59,252 nt of DNA. It comes from Bacteroidaceae bacterium. GTDB lineage: Bacteria; Bacteroidota; Bacteroidia; Bacteroidales; Bacteroidaceae. The translations under genes and the position numbers were made by a program. This document shows positions 47,079 through 55,600 of this stretch, one piece after another. A model generated the notes under the pieces. That model searched no databases. It was given only the letters and a program-made list of their open reading frames with translations, and was not told the DNA's origin. The stretch covers positions 1 through 59,252 of the forward strand of contig JAFXAR010000064.1 in assembly GCA_017516885.1 (NCBI GenBank), in the 5' to 3' direction. Position 1 is the stretch's first letter; each line of letters starts with the position of its first letter.

Positions 47079-48602
47079 TTAGTGCTTGAAGTGGCGGAAT
47101 CCTGTGATTGCCATTGCAACGCCGTTGGCATCGCAGTAGTCAACCGACTCCTTGTCCCTGATTGAACCTCCGGGGTGTACCACGGCGGTAATGCCTGCCT
47201 TGTGTGCAATCTCCACGCAATCGGGGAATGGGAAGAATGCATCGCTTGCCATTACGCTGCCTTCAAGCGAGAATCCGAAGTTTCCGGCCTTCTCAATGGC
47301 GTGTCTAAGTGAATCAACGCGTGAGGTCTGGCCCACTCCGCTTGCAATGAGCTGCTTGCCCTTTGCAAGTACAATGGCGTTGCTCTTGCTGTGCTTTACA
47401 ATCTTGTTGGCAAACAGCATATCCTCAATCTCGCTCTCCTTTGGTGCGGCCTTTGAAACCACCTGCAGGTCGGCTGCTGTCTCAACCTTTGTGTCGCGGT
47501 CCTGAACGAGCACGCCGTTAAGCACGCTGCGGAAGGTCTTCTCGGGCATTGCGGTCTGCTTCTGTATGAGGATGATGCGGTTCTTCTTCTGCTTGAGCAC
47601 CTCAAGAGCGTCGGCATCGTAGCTTGGAGCGATGATTACCTCGAAGAAAATTTCGTTTACTTTTTCGGCTGTAGCCTTGTCTACATTTGCATTTGCAATG
47701 AGAACGCCGCCGAATGCCGATACAGGGTCGCCTGCAAGGGCTGCATCCCAAGCCTCGGGCAATGTTGGGCGCGATGCAAGGCCGCATGCGTTATTGTGCT
47801 TGAGGATGGCGAATGTTGTCTCGCCGGCAAAGTCGCCTATAAGCTCAACAGCTGCGTTTATGTCGAGCAAATTGTTGTACGAAATTTCCTTGCCGTGAAC
47901 CTGCTCCAGCATATCGTTGAAATTGCCGTAGAAAGCGCCCTTCTGATGGGGGTTCTCGCCGTAGCGCAGCGACATTGGAGCATCGCTTGTCTGGCGGAAA
48001 GCGCTCTGGTCGTCCTTGTCGAACCAGTTGAAGATTGCTGAATCGTAGGCCGATGAAACGGCAAAGGCCTCGCGTGCGAAGAATCGGCGCTCCTCAAGCG
48101 TTGTCTCAGCGCCCTTGCTCTTGAGAATATCATGAAGCGGGGCATACTGTGCCTTGCTTGCAACAATTACAACGTCGTTGAAGTTCTTTGCCGCGCCGCG
48201 GATAAGCGAGATGCCGCCTATGTCAATCTTCTCAATGATGTCGGCCTCGCATGCGCCCGAAGCAACAGTCTGCTCAAACGGATAGAGGTCTACAATTACC
48301 AGGTCAATTTCGGGAATCTCATATTCGGCCATCTGCTGCTGGTCCTTTTCGAGTTCCCTGCGGCCAAGGATGCCGCCGAACACTTTTGGGTGCAGTGTCT
48401 TTACGCGCCCGCCAAGGATTGACGGATAGCCAGTGAGGCTCTCCACTGCTGTGCAGGGGATGTTCAATGATTCAATGAACTGCTGTGTTCCGCCGGTTGA
48501 TATAAGCTGCACGCCATTGGCATGAAGCATCTTTATAATCTCGTCAAGTCCGTCCTTGTGAAAAACTGAAACAAGTGCCGATTTAATTCTTTTTGTAGAC
48601 AT
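47079..48602 (-). CDS. purH: Bifunctional AICAR formyltransferase/IMP cyclohydrolase
   Basis: 507 residues. Last two steps of IMP synthesis. N-terminal MGS-like cyclohydrolase domain (LISTGGTQQFIE, GRVKTLHPKVFGGIL) and C-terminal formyltransferase domain with RYGENPHQKGAFYG, KHNNACGLA, KSNAIVLAKGKQLIASGVGQTSRVD and SDAFFPFPD. All family motifs are present. Leads into mreB. Its 5' leader holds a strong hairpin (48650-48684). Confidence 0.96.
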   Translation of the reverse strand: MSTKRIKSALVSVFHKDGLDEIIKMLHANGVQLISTGGTQQFIESLNIPCTAVESLTGYPSILGGRVKTLHPKVFGGILGRRELEKDQQQMAEYEIPEIDLVIVDLYPFEQTVASGACEADIIEKIDIGGISLIRGAAKNFNDVVIVASKAQYAPLHDILKSKGAETTLEERRFFAREAFAVSSAYDSAIFNWFDKDDQSAFRQTSDAPMSLRYGENPHQKGAFYGNFNDMLEQVHGKEISYNNLLDINAAVELIGDFAGETTFAILKHNNACGLASRPTLPEAWDAALAGDPVSAFGGVLIANANVDKATAEKVNEIFFEVIIAPSYDADALEVLKQKKNRIILIQKQTAMPEKTFRSVLNGVLVQDRDTKVETAADLQVVSKAAPKESEIEDMLFANKIVKHSKSNAIVLAKGKQLIASGVGQTSRVDSLRHAIEKAGNFGFSLEGSVMASDAFFPFPDCVEIAHKAGITAVVHPGGSIRDKESVDYCDANGVAMAITGFRHFKH

Positions 48603-48649
48603 ACTTATTCTGATTTTGTTATTTAATTCATTTGGTATAAATGCGTTAA

Positions 48650-48684
48650 GCGAGAAAATGGGGCAGTGTGCCCTATTTTCTCGC
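48650..48684 (-). promoter_or_regulatory. Hairpin in the purH leader
   Basis: A 16-bp stem with a single G-U pair (48650-48665 with 48669-48684, loop GTG), 48 bases before the purH start. On the minus strand a TAACTTCG directly upstream could be the -7 element, which would put the hairpin at the very 5' end of the transcript. On the plus strand it is followed by a T-run (about 48693-48699), but no plus-strand gene precedes it. Confidence 0.55.
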
Positions 48685-48699
48685 GAAGTTAACTTTTTT

Positions 48700-49004
48700 T
48701 GCCCGATTTTACATCACAAATGGACTGTTATTTATAAACAATTTAGCATTATTTAATCTCAAATATCAGAACTTCTTTATCGCGCCTGCCTCCTGGGCCT
48801 GCATGGCATCTATGGAAATGCAGAAGCCGCTTCCCGCATCCCCAGGCCTGAAACATGCAATGGTGGTTGCCGTGCCGCATGCCACTGTCAGGCCGGGTCT
48901 GGGACGCTGTCGCCATAACCATATATGCATAGCGTCTTTGTCATAAATGTCAACGTAATTTCTCGTGTGTGTTTCCCGTCCATGCCTTGTGGACAGGGTT
49001 CGTC
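48700..49004. other. 305-base gap with open frames, no supported gene
   Basis: GC-richer than ordinary spacers. A minus-strand frame of about 77 codons runs open to a stop at 48766-48768 (for example GLTVACGTATTIACF, GSGFCISIDAMQAQEAGAIKKF) and a plus-strand frame is open across the same bases. No good start or family match. It may be a degenerate gene or a dispersed element next to the accessory island. Confidence 0.35.
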
Positions 49005-49610
49005 TTATGTATTTACAATATGGATAACAGGCTGGTTCTGCAAGAACTCCACATAATCAAAGAAGGTTGCCGCCACCAGTAACACCATCAGCGCCACACT
49101 CCAGCACTTTGCATAAATGTAGAGCAGTTCCACTGCACGCCATTTTGTGGACAGGGAGGAATATTGCTCCGTATCTATCGGTAGAAGGCTCTTTCCTGTA
49201 CCTGACAGATCATAGCACCCCGTAGGAATGAGAGGTATATAAAATAGTGAAATGAAAGAGTAGCTAATGCTTGGCCACGAGGGACAATTATGAAAGCGCC
49301 CAAAGAGCACATTGCCGCATCCGAGTGCCGAAGAAAAGGTGCGGTAACGGTGGAAAGTCTCCTTGCACGGACGTCCAATACTTGCCGTGAACCATAACAA
49401 TGGGTACACCACCCACTTGCACAGGAGGTAGACCGCGGCAGCCGCACAGAACACTGTAAAGCGTGCAGTGCTGGCGTATCCCCATTGCACGGCCAGGTAC
49501 ATAACCGCTGCAATAAACAAAACTGCACATAGGGTGCTTGAACGCATACCGAATCTTTTTATCCATTCTTCCCTCTCTATCTGCTTATTATAACTTGCTA
49601 TATTCAACAT
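49005..49610 (-). CDS. Membrane protein with about four helices, unknown
   Basis: 201 residues. Hydrophobic segments at roughly 26-47, 51-77, 105-130 and 165-187; short soluble ends. FTVFCAAAAVYLLCKWVVYPLLWF and WSVALMVLLVAATFFDY are clear helices. Not recognised as a family. Ends the accessory minus-strand series, 21 bases after the 193-residue gene, with which it is probably cotranscribed. Membrane location and terminal position could suit an immunity or effector protein, but this is speculation. Confidence 0.7.
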   Translation of the reverse strand: MLNIASYNKQIEREEWIKRFGMRSSTLCAVLFIAAVMYLAVQWGYASTARFTVFCAAAAVYLLCKWVVYPLLWFTASIGRPCKETFHRYRTFSSALGCGNVLFGRFHNCPSWPSISYSFISLFYIPLIPTGCYDLSGTGKSLLPIDTEQYSSLSTKWRAVELLYIYAKCWSVALMVLLVAATFFDYVEFLQNQPVIHIVNT

Positions 49611-49631
49611 ATTGTTTCATTTTTTATAGTT

Positions 49632-50213
49632 TCAACATTCCAGCAAACCTTTAATAAACTTGGCCGTCTGTTGCTGTTCAGCTTTTCCATAGAGACTTTT
49701 CCCCGGTATTGAAAGCGCAGTGCCGAAGTTCTTTAAATATTCCTTATAGCCGGCGGTGTCAGTGCTGTCCGAAAAGAAGACACCGTGTGTACAGCTGTTA
49801 TCACTGTTGAAGGTCTTTTCTTCAAGTTCCCGGAATTCAGTCGCACATTTGGCAGTCACTCTTATATGCTTTCCCTTTGTACCATAGCTCAACAGTGGAA
49901 AATTGGTCCACATCTTGCCGCGCAGGATATTATGCATCATATTTCCGGTGCTGAAGTATGGTTCTATTATCACCCTCTCTATCCCTGCCAGCTGCATTGC
50001 CAATGCTGCAGCTGCAGAGTGGGCGACAACAAGCGAAGGGCTGTGCTCCCTGCAAGCACGCTTAATCTCCCTCATAGCCCTCGATGGCCGGGCCTGCGGT
50101 TGCAGTACAATGCGTTCATAACCGTGCAGCAGCTTTGCCACCTTCTCAAGAGCACCACAGCCGGCACTTTCAAAAATATTGTTTATAAAAAGTATGCTTT
50201 TCTTCTTTTTCAT
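49632..50213 (-). CDS. Unknown protein, possible alpha/beta-hydrolase-like fold
   Basis: 193 residues, no signal peptide. Begins with a beta strand motif KSILFINNIFESAG and has SLVVAHSAAAALAMQLAG at about 59-76, which resembles a nucleophile elbow (x-H-S-x-A) of alpha/beta hydrolases, although the usual Gly residues are replaced by Ala. The C-terminus FLDS-like segment FFSDSTDTAGYKEYLKNFG and IPGKSLYGKAEQQQTAKF could hold an Asp/His pair. Family not recognised. Between the 280-residue and the membrane-protein genes. Confidence 0.65.
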   Translation of the reverse strand: MKKKKSILFINNIFESAGCGALEKVAKLLHGYERIVLQPQARPSRAMREIKRACREHSPSLVVAHSAAAALAMQLAGIERVIIEPYFSTGNMMHNILRGKMWTNFPLLSYGTKGKHIRVTAKCATEFRELEEKTFNSDNSCTHGVFFSDSTDTAGYKEYLKNFGTALSIPGKSLYGKAEQQQTAKFIKGLLEC

Positions 50214-50281
50214 ATTATCCCATTGTCAAATGCAGTTTCTTAATCTCAAATTTTTCACATTCTTTTAACCGGTTAATTTCT

Positions 50282-51124
50282 CTATAATGCCTTCCACTCC
50301 TCAAAGGCCCTCTTGAATTTCTGTTCCACTTCTACCGGAATTGGGAAACGGGGTGTAAACACAAATATAGAATTTACATGTTCGTGGTAGAGTTGGTTGT
50401 TCGGTGCTGAGTCAACGATAATATAACTGTCATCGGAGTAGTCTCGCATATAATGATGAGGTCTCTTCCTGCATTCAGGTTCAAGGGAGAGGGATTTGAG
50501 TCTCATATGGTATTCCCAACACTGCTCAATTGTGGGCGGAATGCCGGTAATGACGGCAAGCCTGATGTCTGTTCCGTCCATCACTTCAACAATGTCGCCG
50601 GGCTTGAACCGTATCTCCTCCTCGCTGCGGCCACGGAAAAGCGGGTATGAAAGATGAGTGCATTCTGTTTTTATATCTTCCCTCAAACATATATTTCCGG
50701 CCTTTGATTTGTCGGCAAGCAAGCCGTTAGCATCGTATGCGCGGCAAGTCAGATATTCGCCCGGTACATATTCGGTTATCTTGTGCTCAAGCGGCAGTTC
50801 TGTTATATAAAAACAGTATATCTTGTTGTGTACCTCTTCATTGCGCTCTTTCTTCTTTCGCTCTTTTATAACCCTTCTTCTCATAATCCTTTCGGCCTTT
50901 ACAAGAGTGCGGCAGTAGTAACATTCTGTTGCGTCCACCTTGAACGAGGGGTACGGCAGCAAAGGGTTTCCTTCGTCATCGTAATCCCTGTCAATTGTTA
51001 CAACTATCAGTTTGAATATTGTATCAATATCGGGACTTGGCGGGTTCATTGCCGCTTCCCTAAAATCCTCATGAAACTTTTGCTCCATTCTTTTCATCTC
51101 CTCCTCGCTTATAACACGCCTCAT
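50282..51124 (-). CDS. Unknown protein with central KOW/SH3-like segment
   Basis: 280 residues, soluble. Very basic patch at about 80-95 (RIMRRRVIKERKKKERNEE). FKPGDIVEVMDGTDIRLAVITGIPPT near 170 looks like a small beta-barrel (KOW/SH3-like). The C-terminus DDSYIIVDS...HEHVNSIFVFTPRFPIPVE is similar in style to proteins with this order of segments in Firmicutes accessory loci, but I cannot name a family. Part of the accessory series; gaps of 68 and 38 bases on the two sides. Confidence 0.65.
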   Translation of the reverse strand: MRRVISEEEMKRMEQKFHEDFREAAMNPPSPDIDTIFKLIVVTIDRDYDDEGNPLLPYPSFKVDATECYYCRTLVKAERIMRRRVIKERKKKERNEEVHNKIYCFYITELPLEHKITEYVPGEYLTCRAYDANGLLADKSKAGNICLREDIKTECTHLSYPLFRGRSEEEIRFKPGDIVEVMDGTDIRLAVITGIPPTIEQCWEYHMRLKSLSLEPECRKRPHHYMRDYSDDSYIIVDSAPNNQLYHEHVNSIFVFTPRFPIPVEVEQKFKRAFEEWKAL

Positions 51125-51162
51125 AACGTCTCGTTTATTTAGTGAAATAATTCTAAACAGTT

Positions 51163-51696
51163 TTAATATCCGAGCATCCGGTCCACAAGTTTCTCTGCAA
51201 GGCTTTTTTCGCTCTCAATTCTCTCGACAAGTATTTCTATTTGCCGGTCGCTCAGTTTTTCCTTTAGCTCTTCGTGTGCATCGTAAAAACTCAGGTTGCG
51301 CTCAATCGCTTTTAATAGTCCTGTTCTCCAGGTGGTGTGGCCTTTACCTCCAAAACTGAAGGTTCTGATGCTCCATGGCGTGCTTTCCACCGTACTCACC
51401 AGTTCGTCCCAGGTAAAACGGAAAAACTCTTTCTTAAAAGGAACATTATAAGTCTGATATTCCTTCTTGACAATAAAGTAGAGTTCTCCATTAAGGTGCA
51501 TTATCTTCTCAAGTTCGAAATCGTCATAGTAATAGCCCTTTATGGGTACAAGCAATAGTTTCCATCCCTTTGGAATAGCCTTTATTTTACCTATATAACC
51601 CTCAAGAACTCGAACTTTGTAGGACACCAGTCCGTGTTCCTTCATCTGTTTCTTGATTCTGTCAAGAATCTTTTTTTCAGTATCGCTCATATTCAT
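51163..51696 (-). CDS. Unknown protein, 177 residues
   Basis: No recognised family. Soluble, basic, mostly alpha-beta with a beta-rich centre (GWKLLLVPIKGYYYDDFELEKIMHLNGELYFIVKKEYQ) and a helical C-terminus (YDAHEELKEKLSDRQIEILVERIESEKSLAEKL). A start two codons later (51690, MSDTEKK) is equally possible. 12 bases downstream of the 217-residue gene. Confidence 0.65.
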   Translation of the reverse strand: MNMSDTEKKILDRIKKQMKEHGLVSYKVRVLEGYIGKIKAIPKGWKLLLVPIKGYYYDDFELEKIMHLNGELYFIVKKEYQTYNVPFKKEFFRFTWDELVSTVESTPWSIRTFSFGGKGHTTWRTGLLKAIERNLSFYDAHEELKEKLSDRQIEILVERIESEKSLAEKLVDRMLGY

Positions 51697-51708
51697 TAAA
51701 ATAGGTGG

Positions 51709-52362
51709 TTAATATATACGCTGCAATGTCTCGTCATCCACAACCTTGCCGATTGTGGGAGCATCGGGGAGCGGTGCGTTGATAAAGTCGTTCAACAGCC
51801 TCTCATCCAATCCATTCATTGCAATTGAGCCTGTAATGTCACGGAAACTCCAGTGAGCGTGGATTTTGCCTGTGAGGTCGAATATCGGAATTACTATAAA
51901 ATCAAGCCTCTCCTGCAGGTAATCCTTGAAAACCTCAAGCCTTAGCAAACAGGTCGCACTATTGTCAAGCAGTTTGTCAAACGGAATGTTGCCCAAGGAT
52001 CGCAATGTCTTTTCCAATTTATTGGCAGCAACCTCCTCATCGGCTTTGAGGTTTGAATTTAGAGCCTCAGCCAGTGCAGTGCATTGTGCATTGAGTATGG
52101 TATATACCTTGTCGGCAAATGCAAACAGTGAATGGTGGTAGATGCAGGCCATGAGGTTTGCCTGCGCCCCAACATCGGCAAGTTGCTTTATGTCGCCGGG
52201 CAACAGCCGTTTAGACAACGGCAACAGTTCCACAATTGCATTCTGCAATCCGGTCAATACTGCACACCCGCTCTCGGCAGCCTCCAAAAGTTCGGGATAC
52301 TCACATTCCAAAAAATCTCTCAATGTGTAACGATGTCTGGTTATAGAATTAACGATAAGCAT
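51709..52362 (-). CDS. Unknown helical protein, 217 residues
   Basis: No family recognised. Mostly alpha-helical with heptad-like stretches (AQCTALAEALNSNLKADEEVAANKLEKTLRSL), no signal peptide or membrane segment. Starts a group of five minus-strand genes (217, 177, 280, 193 and 201 residues) after the terminator-like hairpin at 52427-52452. No consensus promoter found in the 144 bases upstream; CATATTATACAC is the only -10-like element. Confidence 0.65.
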   Translation of the reverse strand: MLIVNSITRHRYTLRDFLECEYPELLEAAESGCAVLTGLQNAIVELLPLSKRLLPGDIKQLADVGAQANLMACIYHHSLFAFADKVYTILNAQCTALAEALNSNLKADEEVAANKLEKTLRSLGNIPFDKLLDNSATCLLRLEVFKDYLQERLDFIVIPIFDLTGKIHAHWSFRDITGSIAMNGLDERLLNDFINAPLPDAPTIGKVVDDETLQRIY

Positions 52363-52426
52363 AATACTGTTTTTTATGTTTCACTGATTTACTTTCTCCG
52401 TGGTGTGTGTATAATATGGAATTCAA

Positions 52427-52452
52427 AAGGGCGAATTTCAAAAAACGCCCTT
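52427..52452 (-). terminator. Hairpin downstream of the AAA+ ATPase gene
   Basis: AAGGGCG (52427-52433) and CGCCCTT (52446-52452) pair over 7 bp around twelve bases; on the minus strand TTTTG follows. Likely terminator between the ATPase and the downstream group. Confidence 0.55.
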
Positions 52453-52506
52453 ATATTTAAGATAATTTAACAGAAGCAATGCTTTTTGACACTATGGGAA
52501 GGTGGT

Positions 52507-54156
52507 TTAAAACCCCACCCTCTTGCGCTGTTCCTTGCTTGCGAGTTTCTCGCAGGCGCAGTCCTGCAGGAGCGAGTTCAGCGGTGAGGCTTCATTGCCA
52601 CGGAGCACACAGTTTATTGCGTGCTTGCGCGCTATGTTCTCTATCTGCCCGCCGCTGAAGTCGTGGCTTGCGGCAAGCGTTGCAGCATCGCTCTCGCTGA
52701 GTTCGGGAATCATCTGCTGCCATATTCTTGCTCTTACCGAAGCGTCGGGTTTCTCGAACTTAATTTTGTATAGGAAACGGCGCTCGAATGCCGGGTCAAG
52801 GTTCTCCTGCAGGTTTGTGGTTGCTATCATTATGCCGTCGAGTGTCTCCATCTCCTGCAGAATTATGTTCTGTATCGAGTTTTCCATCTTGTCAACCGCG
52901 CTGGTAGCGCCGTTCTTGCGCATGCCGATTATGGCATCAGCCTCGTTGAACAGCAGGATAGGTACTTGCGTGCAGCGCATGGATATTTCGCGGTAACGGT
53001 CGAATAGCGCTTTTATGTTCTTCTCGCTGTCGCCCACCCACTTGCTCTTTATTTGCGGCACGTCCACAACCATAATATCACGCCCTGTCTGCTTGGCAAG
53101 CTGATAGACAGTCTCGGTTTTTCCTGTACCCGGTCCGCCGTAGAACAGGCAGGCGAAGCCCTGGCGAAAACCGCGCTGCTGCATTCGCTCGCGAATCTCG
53201 GCATACTTTTCCGGGGTGAAAAAAGTTGCAAGGTCGGCAATCCTGTTTTCTATTTCCGCGGGGTAGAAGAGTTCCTTGGGGATTATGCTTTCGTGCTGCA
53301 AAAGGTTCGAAATGCTCTCCTCGACAACTGTGATTTTCATCTCGGCAAGCAGATTCTTCTTGGCGTCCTCGGTGAGCTTGTAGCGTGTGGTGTCGGCAAT
53401 GCCGTTCACGCATATATGCTCAATGAGTTTCTCGCGCAACAGGCAATGATCGCCGCTGCGCAGCCTTGCCTTGCAGCTGTTGAATTCGGCCTTAGTGCCG
53501 AAGAGGTCCTCTATTTGGTTGAACCTTATATCATCATCTTCCTTGTTTGCCAGCCAGCAGCAGAAAAAGACCAGCAGCACCATATCGTCGTTGCGCAGTT
53601 TCATCCTGTTTATCTCCTGAACGAAACGGATATTGCTGTTGTCCTCGAACAGTTGCCTGATGCCGGCGATGAGGTCGGCGACGGTTACAGTATCGTTATC
53701 GAGGTCTTCAAACAGTATTTCAAGCTGGTCAAAGAGTTCTGCACAATTTAGTCCCGTCTGGCGCGGGACTTGATACACTTCGTTATGTTTCAAAGCCTTT
53801 ATTACCGCGGCGTTGACATCGAACTCCTCTTCGTCCTTGGCATTGCGGTAGCGCAAGAGACGACGGCGCACAAGAGCGCCTATTTCATCGGCATAGCTGA
53901 GGGCGCGTATCTTGCTCATTCCCAGGAAACGCGCAATGTCATTGAGGTCTACTCTGCCTGGGCCCAGCTCAAGGCTGATGCAGAAAAATACCGCCTGCAG
54001 CTCGGTTATGCCAAAGCTCTTGGCAAGGAAACTGCTGTAAGGCTTGGCCTTCCTGAGCGACTCTTTGCTCAGTTCCCCATCCTCTACAAATTCAACAACT
54101 TTCTCTATCGCCTGCAGCAGTGTTAGTTCCTTCTTTTGTGCTTTTCTTTTTTCCAT
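52507..54156 (-). CDS. AAA+ ATPase with N-terminal winged-helix-like region
   Basis: 549 residues from ATG 54156 (AGAGA precedes); an ORF extension of twelve codons is unsupported. The C-terminal AAA+ module has Walker A GGPGTGKT (340-347), Walker B PILLFNEADA with Asn at 404 in place of Asp and the catalytic Glu 405 kept, sensor 1 MIATTNL, and the arginine-finger region FERRFLYKIKFEKPD. This is the Vps4/FtsH-like classic clade. The N-terminal 300 residues hold two winged-helix-like stretches (LNDIARFLGMSKIRALSYADEIGALVRRRLL; IEDLFGTKAEFNSCKARL). The target is unknown; probably remodelling or unfolding a partner. Surrounded by unassigned accessory genes. Confidence 0.8.
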   Translation of the reverse strand: MEKRKAQKKELTLLQAIEKVVEFVEDGELSKESLRKAKPYSSFLAKSFGITELQAVFFCISLELGPGRVDLNDIARFLGMSKIRALSYADEIGALVRRRLLRYRNAKDEEEFDVNAAVIKALKHNEVYQVPRQTGLNCAELFDQLEILFEDLDNDTVTVADLIAGIRQLFEDNSNIRFVQEINRMKLRNDDMVLLVFFCCWLANKEDDDIRFNQIEDLFGTKAEFNSCKARLRSGDHCLLREKLIEHICVNGIADTTRYKLTEDAKKNLLAEMKITVVEESISNLLQHESIIPKELFYPAEIENRIADLATFFTPEKYAEIRERMQQRGFRQGFACLFYGGPGTGKTETVYQLAKQTGRDIMVVDVPQIKSKWVGDSEKNIKALFDRYREISMRCTQVPILLFNEADAIIGMRKNGATSAVDKMENSIQNIILQEMETLDGIMIATTNLQENLDPAFERRFLYKIKFEKPDASVRARIWQQMIPELSESDAATLAASHDFSGGQIENIARKHAINCVLRGNEASPLNSLLQDCACEKLASKEQRKRVGF

Positions 54157-54227
54157 AATTTCTCTATCCGTTTTTACATAAAATAGTAACATTTGGAAAA
54201 AATTTCAAAGTGAAGAAGCAGTTTGAC

Positions 54228-54258
54228 CGAAAATAATTTGCAAAGCAAAGAATATCAA
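54228..54258 (-). promoter_or_regulatory. Possible promoter of the AAA+ ATPase gene
   Basis: On the minus strand TTG (54256-54258), 20 bases, TATTTTCG (54228-54235), one mismatch from TAnnTTTG, 72 bases before the ATPase start. It lies in the divergent region (54157-54394) shared with the DUF4143 gene. Confidence 0.4.
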
Positions 54259-54326
54259 CCCATTGCAGAAGTGTTAATGTTTGCAAAAACAAGATTATAA
54301 GAAACAAAACAATTGTTTTGTGCATT

Positions 54327-54360
54327 TTTGTTTCCTGTAAGAAATAAAATTGTATATTTG
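54327..54360 (+). promoter_or_regulatory. Promoter of the DUF4143 ATPase gene
   Basis: TTTG (54327-54330), 22 bases, TATATTTG (54353-54360); the -7 element is a perfect match, the spacing two bases long. The start codon is 35 bases on. Confidence 0.55.
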
Positions 54361-54394
54361 CAACAGAATACAACTTATAAATAATATTTTAGAT

Positions 54395-55600
54395 ATGAAG
54401 CCGATTACAAGACAATATTATGCCGACAAGGTTGATGCCTGGATAGGTAAAGGTCAAATTATAGTGCTTACCGGCCAACGCAGGGTGGGCAAAAGCTATA
54501 TTCTCAAGGATTTTATTGAACGTCACAAAGATACTCCCAATAACAACTTCATATATATTGATAAAGAACGCAAAAAGTTCGATGCAATAACCAATTACGA
54601 ACAACTGAACTCATATATAGATGAAAGATTAGTAAATGGTGTTCATAATTTCATACTAATAGATGAAGTACAGGAAATTGACGGCTGGGAGAAAAGTCTT
54701 AGAAGTTACCGTTTGGAAGATGATATTGATATCATAATAACCGGAAGCAATTCAAAGATGTTGTCAAGTGAGCTCAGCACACTGATAGGTGGCCGCTATC
54801 AGGAAATATATATACAATCGTTGAGTTACCAGGAGTTTATGATGTTTCATAATCTTGATGATAGCGATGATACATTATGGATGTATTTGAACTATGGCGG
54901 TTTGCCTGGCTTAAAGCAGATAGGGATTGATGATGAAGAGTTTGTTTGGGACTACATCAAGGGGGTGCATAGTACTGTTGTATTAAAAGATATTATCGAA
55001 CGTCAGAACATACGGAATGTCACATTCTTGAATACCCTGCTGCGATATTTTGCGGACACTATTGGCAAATTGAGTTCTTTGAACAATATCAGCAAATTTA
55101 TGAAGTCGCAAGGAGTAGAAATCGCAGTCAAGTCAATAGCCTCGTATCTTGAATACTTCAAGAATGCTTATTTATTGTCTTCGGTGGAGAGATACGACAT
55201 TCATGGTAAAAAACTCCTGGAATCTAATGAAAAGTACTATTTTGGTGATATTGGTCTAAGGAATCTCATTGCCGGCGGAGAGAGAGACAGAGACATTGAA
55301 AAGGTTATTGAGAATATTGTCTATCAGCAGCTTATACGTATGGGATACATTGTAAACGTTGGGCAATTGAAAGCCGGTGAGGTGGATTTTGTATGTACAA
55401 AGCCTAATGAACGCTTATACGTGCAGGTTGCCTATATTATCGCAACTCCCGAGACCATGGAGCGCGAGTTTGGTGCATTGGATTGTATAAACGACAATTA
55501 TCCAAAATATGTAATTTCCATGACTCCTTTGGTAAAAAGGAGTGACAGAAACGGAATTACACATATCGGTTTGCGCGAATTCCTTAAAAAGGGTTTTTAA
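54395..55600 (+). CDS. AAA ATPase with C-terminal DUF4143 (nuclease-like) domain
   Basis: 401 residues from ATG 54395; the ORF runs 15 codons further up but into the promoter. N-terminal P-loop GQRRVGKS (27-34), Walker B FILIDEVQE (D90, E91), sensor ITGSNSKML, then GRYQEIYIQSLSY. The C-terminus (KAGEVDFVCTKPNERLYVQVAY, about 340-362) is the DUF4143 restriction-endonuclease-like segment: Glu-x-Asp and a Gln-x-Val in place of the usual Glu-x-Lys. Common, highly mobile family of unknown function. Markedly AT-richer than neighbours and oriented opposite to all the other island genes, so probably inserted later. Confidence 0.85.
   Translation: MKPITRQYYADKVDAWIGKGQIIVLTGQRRVGKSYILKDFIERHKDTPNNNFIYIDKERKKFDAITNYEQLNSYIDERLVNGVHNFILIDEVQEIDGWEKSLRSYRLEDDIDIIITGSNSKMLSSELSTLIGGRYQEIYIQSLSYQEFMMFHNLDDSDDTLWMYLNYGGLPGLKQIGIDDEEFVWDYIKGVHSTVVLKDIIERQNIRNVTFLNTLLRYFADTIGKLSSLNNISKFMKSQGVEIAVKSIASYLEYFKNAYLLSSVERYDIHGKKLLESNEKYYFGDIGLRNLIAGGERDRDIEKVIENIVYQQLIRMGYIVNVGQLKAGEVDFVCTKPNERLYVQVAYIIATPETMEREFGALDCINDNYPKYVISMTPLVKRSDRNGITHIGLREFLKKGF

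Noticed and set aside
48668..48946. 92-residue plus-strand ORF in the purH-upstream spacer
   Set aside because: It starts inside the purH leader hairpin, has no ribosome-binding or promoter signal and reads through AT-rich spacer into the ambiguous patch; the opposite strand is open too.
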